Shown piece by piece: positions 62,401 through 64,000 of a stretch of 64,000 nucleotides of DNA. A program made the translations under genes and the position numbers. Under the pieces are notes generated by a model. The model did no database searches. It was not told where the DNA came from and was given only the letters and a program-made list of their open reading frames with translations. Positions within the stretch are counted from its first letter, which is position 1, and every line of letters starts with the position of its first letter. Location: assembly GCA_006937955.1 (NCBI GenBank), contig SSNP01000029.1, positions 4,272,336 to 4,336,335 of the forward strand. Reading direction: 5' to 3'. Source of the DNA: Pachypanchax playfairii (taxonomy: Eukaryota; Chordata; Actinopteri; Cyprinodontiformes; Aplocheilidae).

Positions 62401-64000
62401 TAAGGACATTTCTTACCAATCACAAGTCAGGTTTGTTACCATGTGATTTGGTCTGGAAAATTCAACTCTGGTCTTGTTTAACATTATTAGACAATAATTT
62501 TCTACCTTTTAGGTGTTTATGTTTGCAGGTGTTTCCAGCCTGATTGCTACCTGATATGATTTTATCACATGTCCACCACACTCTCACCTGTTGACTCAGA
62601 TCAGAACAAAAGTAAAGATAGAATATTCTTAGGATAACATTAGGAAAAGTAAACAATAATGTGAGTAGAAGTAGAAGTGAGGTTCTCCGCCCCCTCAACT
62701 CCATCAGCTGGTGTCAATATGGTCATCTGTGAGGCTGAGTGCTTCTGATAAATGCTTCGGTAAGAGCGAAAGCTCCTGGGGCGTGAAGGAGGCCATCAAT
62801 TTCCCATCTGCGCAAGTTTTTTCTGTCTCATTCTTTTTGTCCCACCATTTTTCATCATGTTCTATTCTTTTTAATACACTTGCACCTCTCTCTTTCAGTT
62901 ACATTTTAACGCAGTTAAGAAGCATCAAATCTTTCATATACAGTCTCAACCTTCTGCTTCTGTCTTCTCTTCCTGCCTAAAATATTTATCTCCCTCTAGC
63001 TTTTCACTTTCGTTGCCCCTTGGGAGTCAAGAGAAACTGCTTATAAATCTGACCCAGGGCCCTTGGGGTGGACAGAAAAAATGACAGAATCTTTTACCAC
63101 CAGCTCTTTTTACTGACCCTTTCTTTTTATCTAGAAACTCACTCTCCTCTTTTCGCCTGTTACTGTCACAGTCTGGTTGTTGGAGTTTATATTATGTTGA
63201 GTGAGTGACATTAGAAACAAACATATATGAAATGTTGCCTAACATATGTAATACAAATGGTGTCTAGATGATATGCAGATATGTAAGAGGAGATAATCTG
63301 AAAGGGTTCTTTCACTTGTGTCATCATACATGTTGTATGATGTTACTCCGGACACTGTAGCTTAGTTTGATTGAAACTCCAACATATGTAATTCCTTTTA
63401 TTTAAGTTTAAACATACTGTGAAATTATTTTTGTTCCAGATCTCTTAGGTCTGCACCAAACAATGAAACAACCAGTCTAAAAACTCAAGCTTCCATTAGT
63501 ATGTGGCTGGATAACTAGTTGTTTTAACACTTGCTACTTGTTAAAAAGGTTTTAAAAACCACCAGACTCACCTGCAGAGGAGAAAATGAGGAAGAACTCA
63601 AATTGGGTTTGGGTATTGAGAAATGATGAAAAAATAAAAAGAGAACAAGCTGAAAACAGACTCCACAGAACCCAGATTCTCCGCAGCTCCACAGTATCCC
63701 CTCCCCGGTGACCTCCTCCAAGTGGACCACGACACATTTGTTAGTATTAGTCTTGTAAAAATCTGAGATGAGTGAGGGTTCCAGAATAAATGATCATGGA
63801 ATCCATGAGCTTATCTGGAGGAGTGTACACAGGGTCTGGGGTCAGCAAGGTGGCAATTTTGCTCCTTGGTTCACAGTAGGGCAGCATTAGCCAGGTTCAA
63901 TGCCCACAAATGAACCAGAGATAGAGTTAGACAGACGGTATTTCATGAAATAATGAAGGTAGGTGATCCACGGTGGCTTCTAATGGAGAATATTGTAGCA

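Larger units (their letters stand above)
22110..64000 (+). other. dlgap2: dlgap2 intron 2 (at least 41.9 kb, runs off the window)
   Basis: No exon with similarity to the remaining DLGAP2 protein was found on the plus strand between 22110 and the window end. The large first introns of mammalian DLGAP2 make this plausible. The stretch is AT-rich with repeats, transposon relics and a few exon-like segments that are listed separately. Outside the listed items I see nothing coding. Confidence 0.7.

Noticed and set aside
22110..64000. Search for the human third DLGAP2 exon (QCTLCG) and the large central exon
   Set aside because: No matching codon pattern was seen and no long plus-strand ORF exists. 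They are expected downstream of the window.

Overview
The window looks like a piece of a ray-finned (teleost) fish chromosome. It has split genes with GT-AG introns, long AT-rich introns, many (CA)n/(TG)n/(CT)n microsatellites, decayed Tc1/mariner and LINE fragments, and coding exons whose closest remembered relatives are vertebrate proteins. Nothing bacterial or viral was seen. All gene models were built by eye from splice sites and reading frame, so exon edges are predictions. Layout: 1-458 is a 340-bp tandem duplication around two CA arrays. 1752-4436 (minus) is a small gene for a protein with a likely N-myristoylated start and a predicted GC-AG intron; I do not recognise the family. 5204-5320 holds a 38-codon ORF with a good start context, of uncertain status. 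7960-9107 (minus) is a two-exon gene for a 110-residue single-pass membrane protein I do not recognise. 11260-14710 (minus) is a complete six-exon erich1 (glutamate-rich protein 1, 324 residues). From 15766 (plus) the rest of the window is the 5' end of dlgap2 (SAPAP2/GKAP2, a postsynaptic density scaffold). Two tiny coding exons, 15766-15783 and 22055-22109, spell its known N-terminus. They are followed by an intron of at least 41.9 kb that runs off the window; the expected third exon and the large central exon are not here. erich1 and dlgap2 lie head to head with 1055 bp between start codons. As I recall, human 8p23.3 has the same pair in opposite orientations, so the synteny supports both calls. 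The dlgap2 intron contains an isolated fatty-acid-hydroxylase (FAXDC2-like) exon with intact splice sites but an altered histidine motif, two adjacent decayed Tc1/mariner transposases of different families, a decayed LINE reverse-transcriptase piece, a common fish interspersed repeat near 59.2 kb, several microsatellites, three RFX X-box-like motifs, a CpG-rich patch near 43.1 kb that could be an internal promoter or a repeat, and a few exon-like segments with good splice sites. A perfect 20-bp inverted repeat lies in intron 1 at 17.5 kb. I found no convincing undescribed system. The best leads are the two unrecognised small genes, the FAXDC2-like orphan exon, the candidate internal dlgap2 promoter or exons, and the perfect hairpin.
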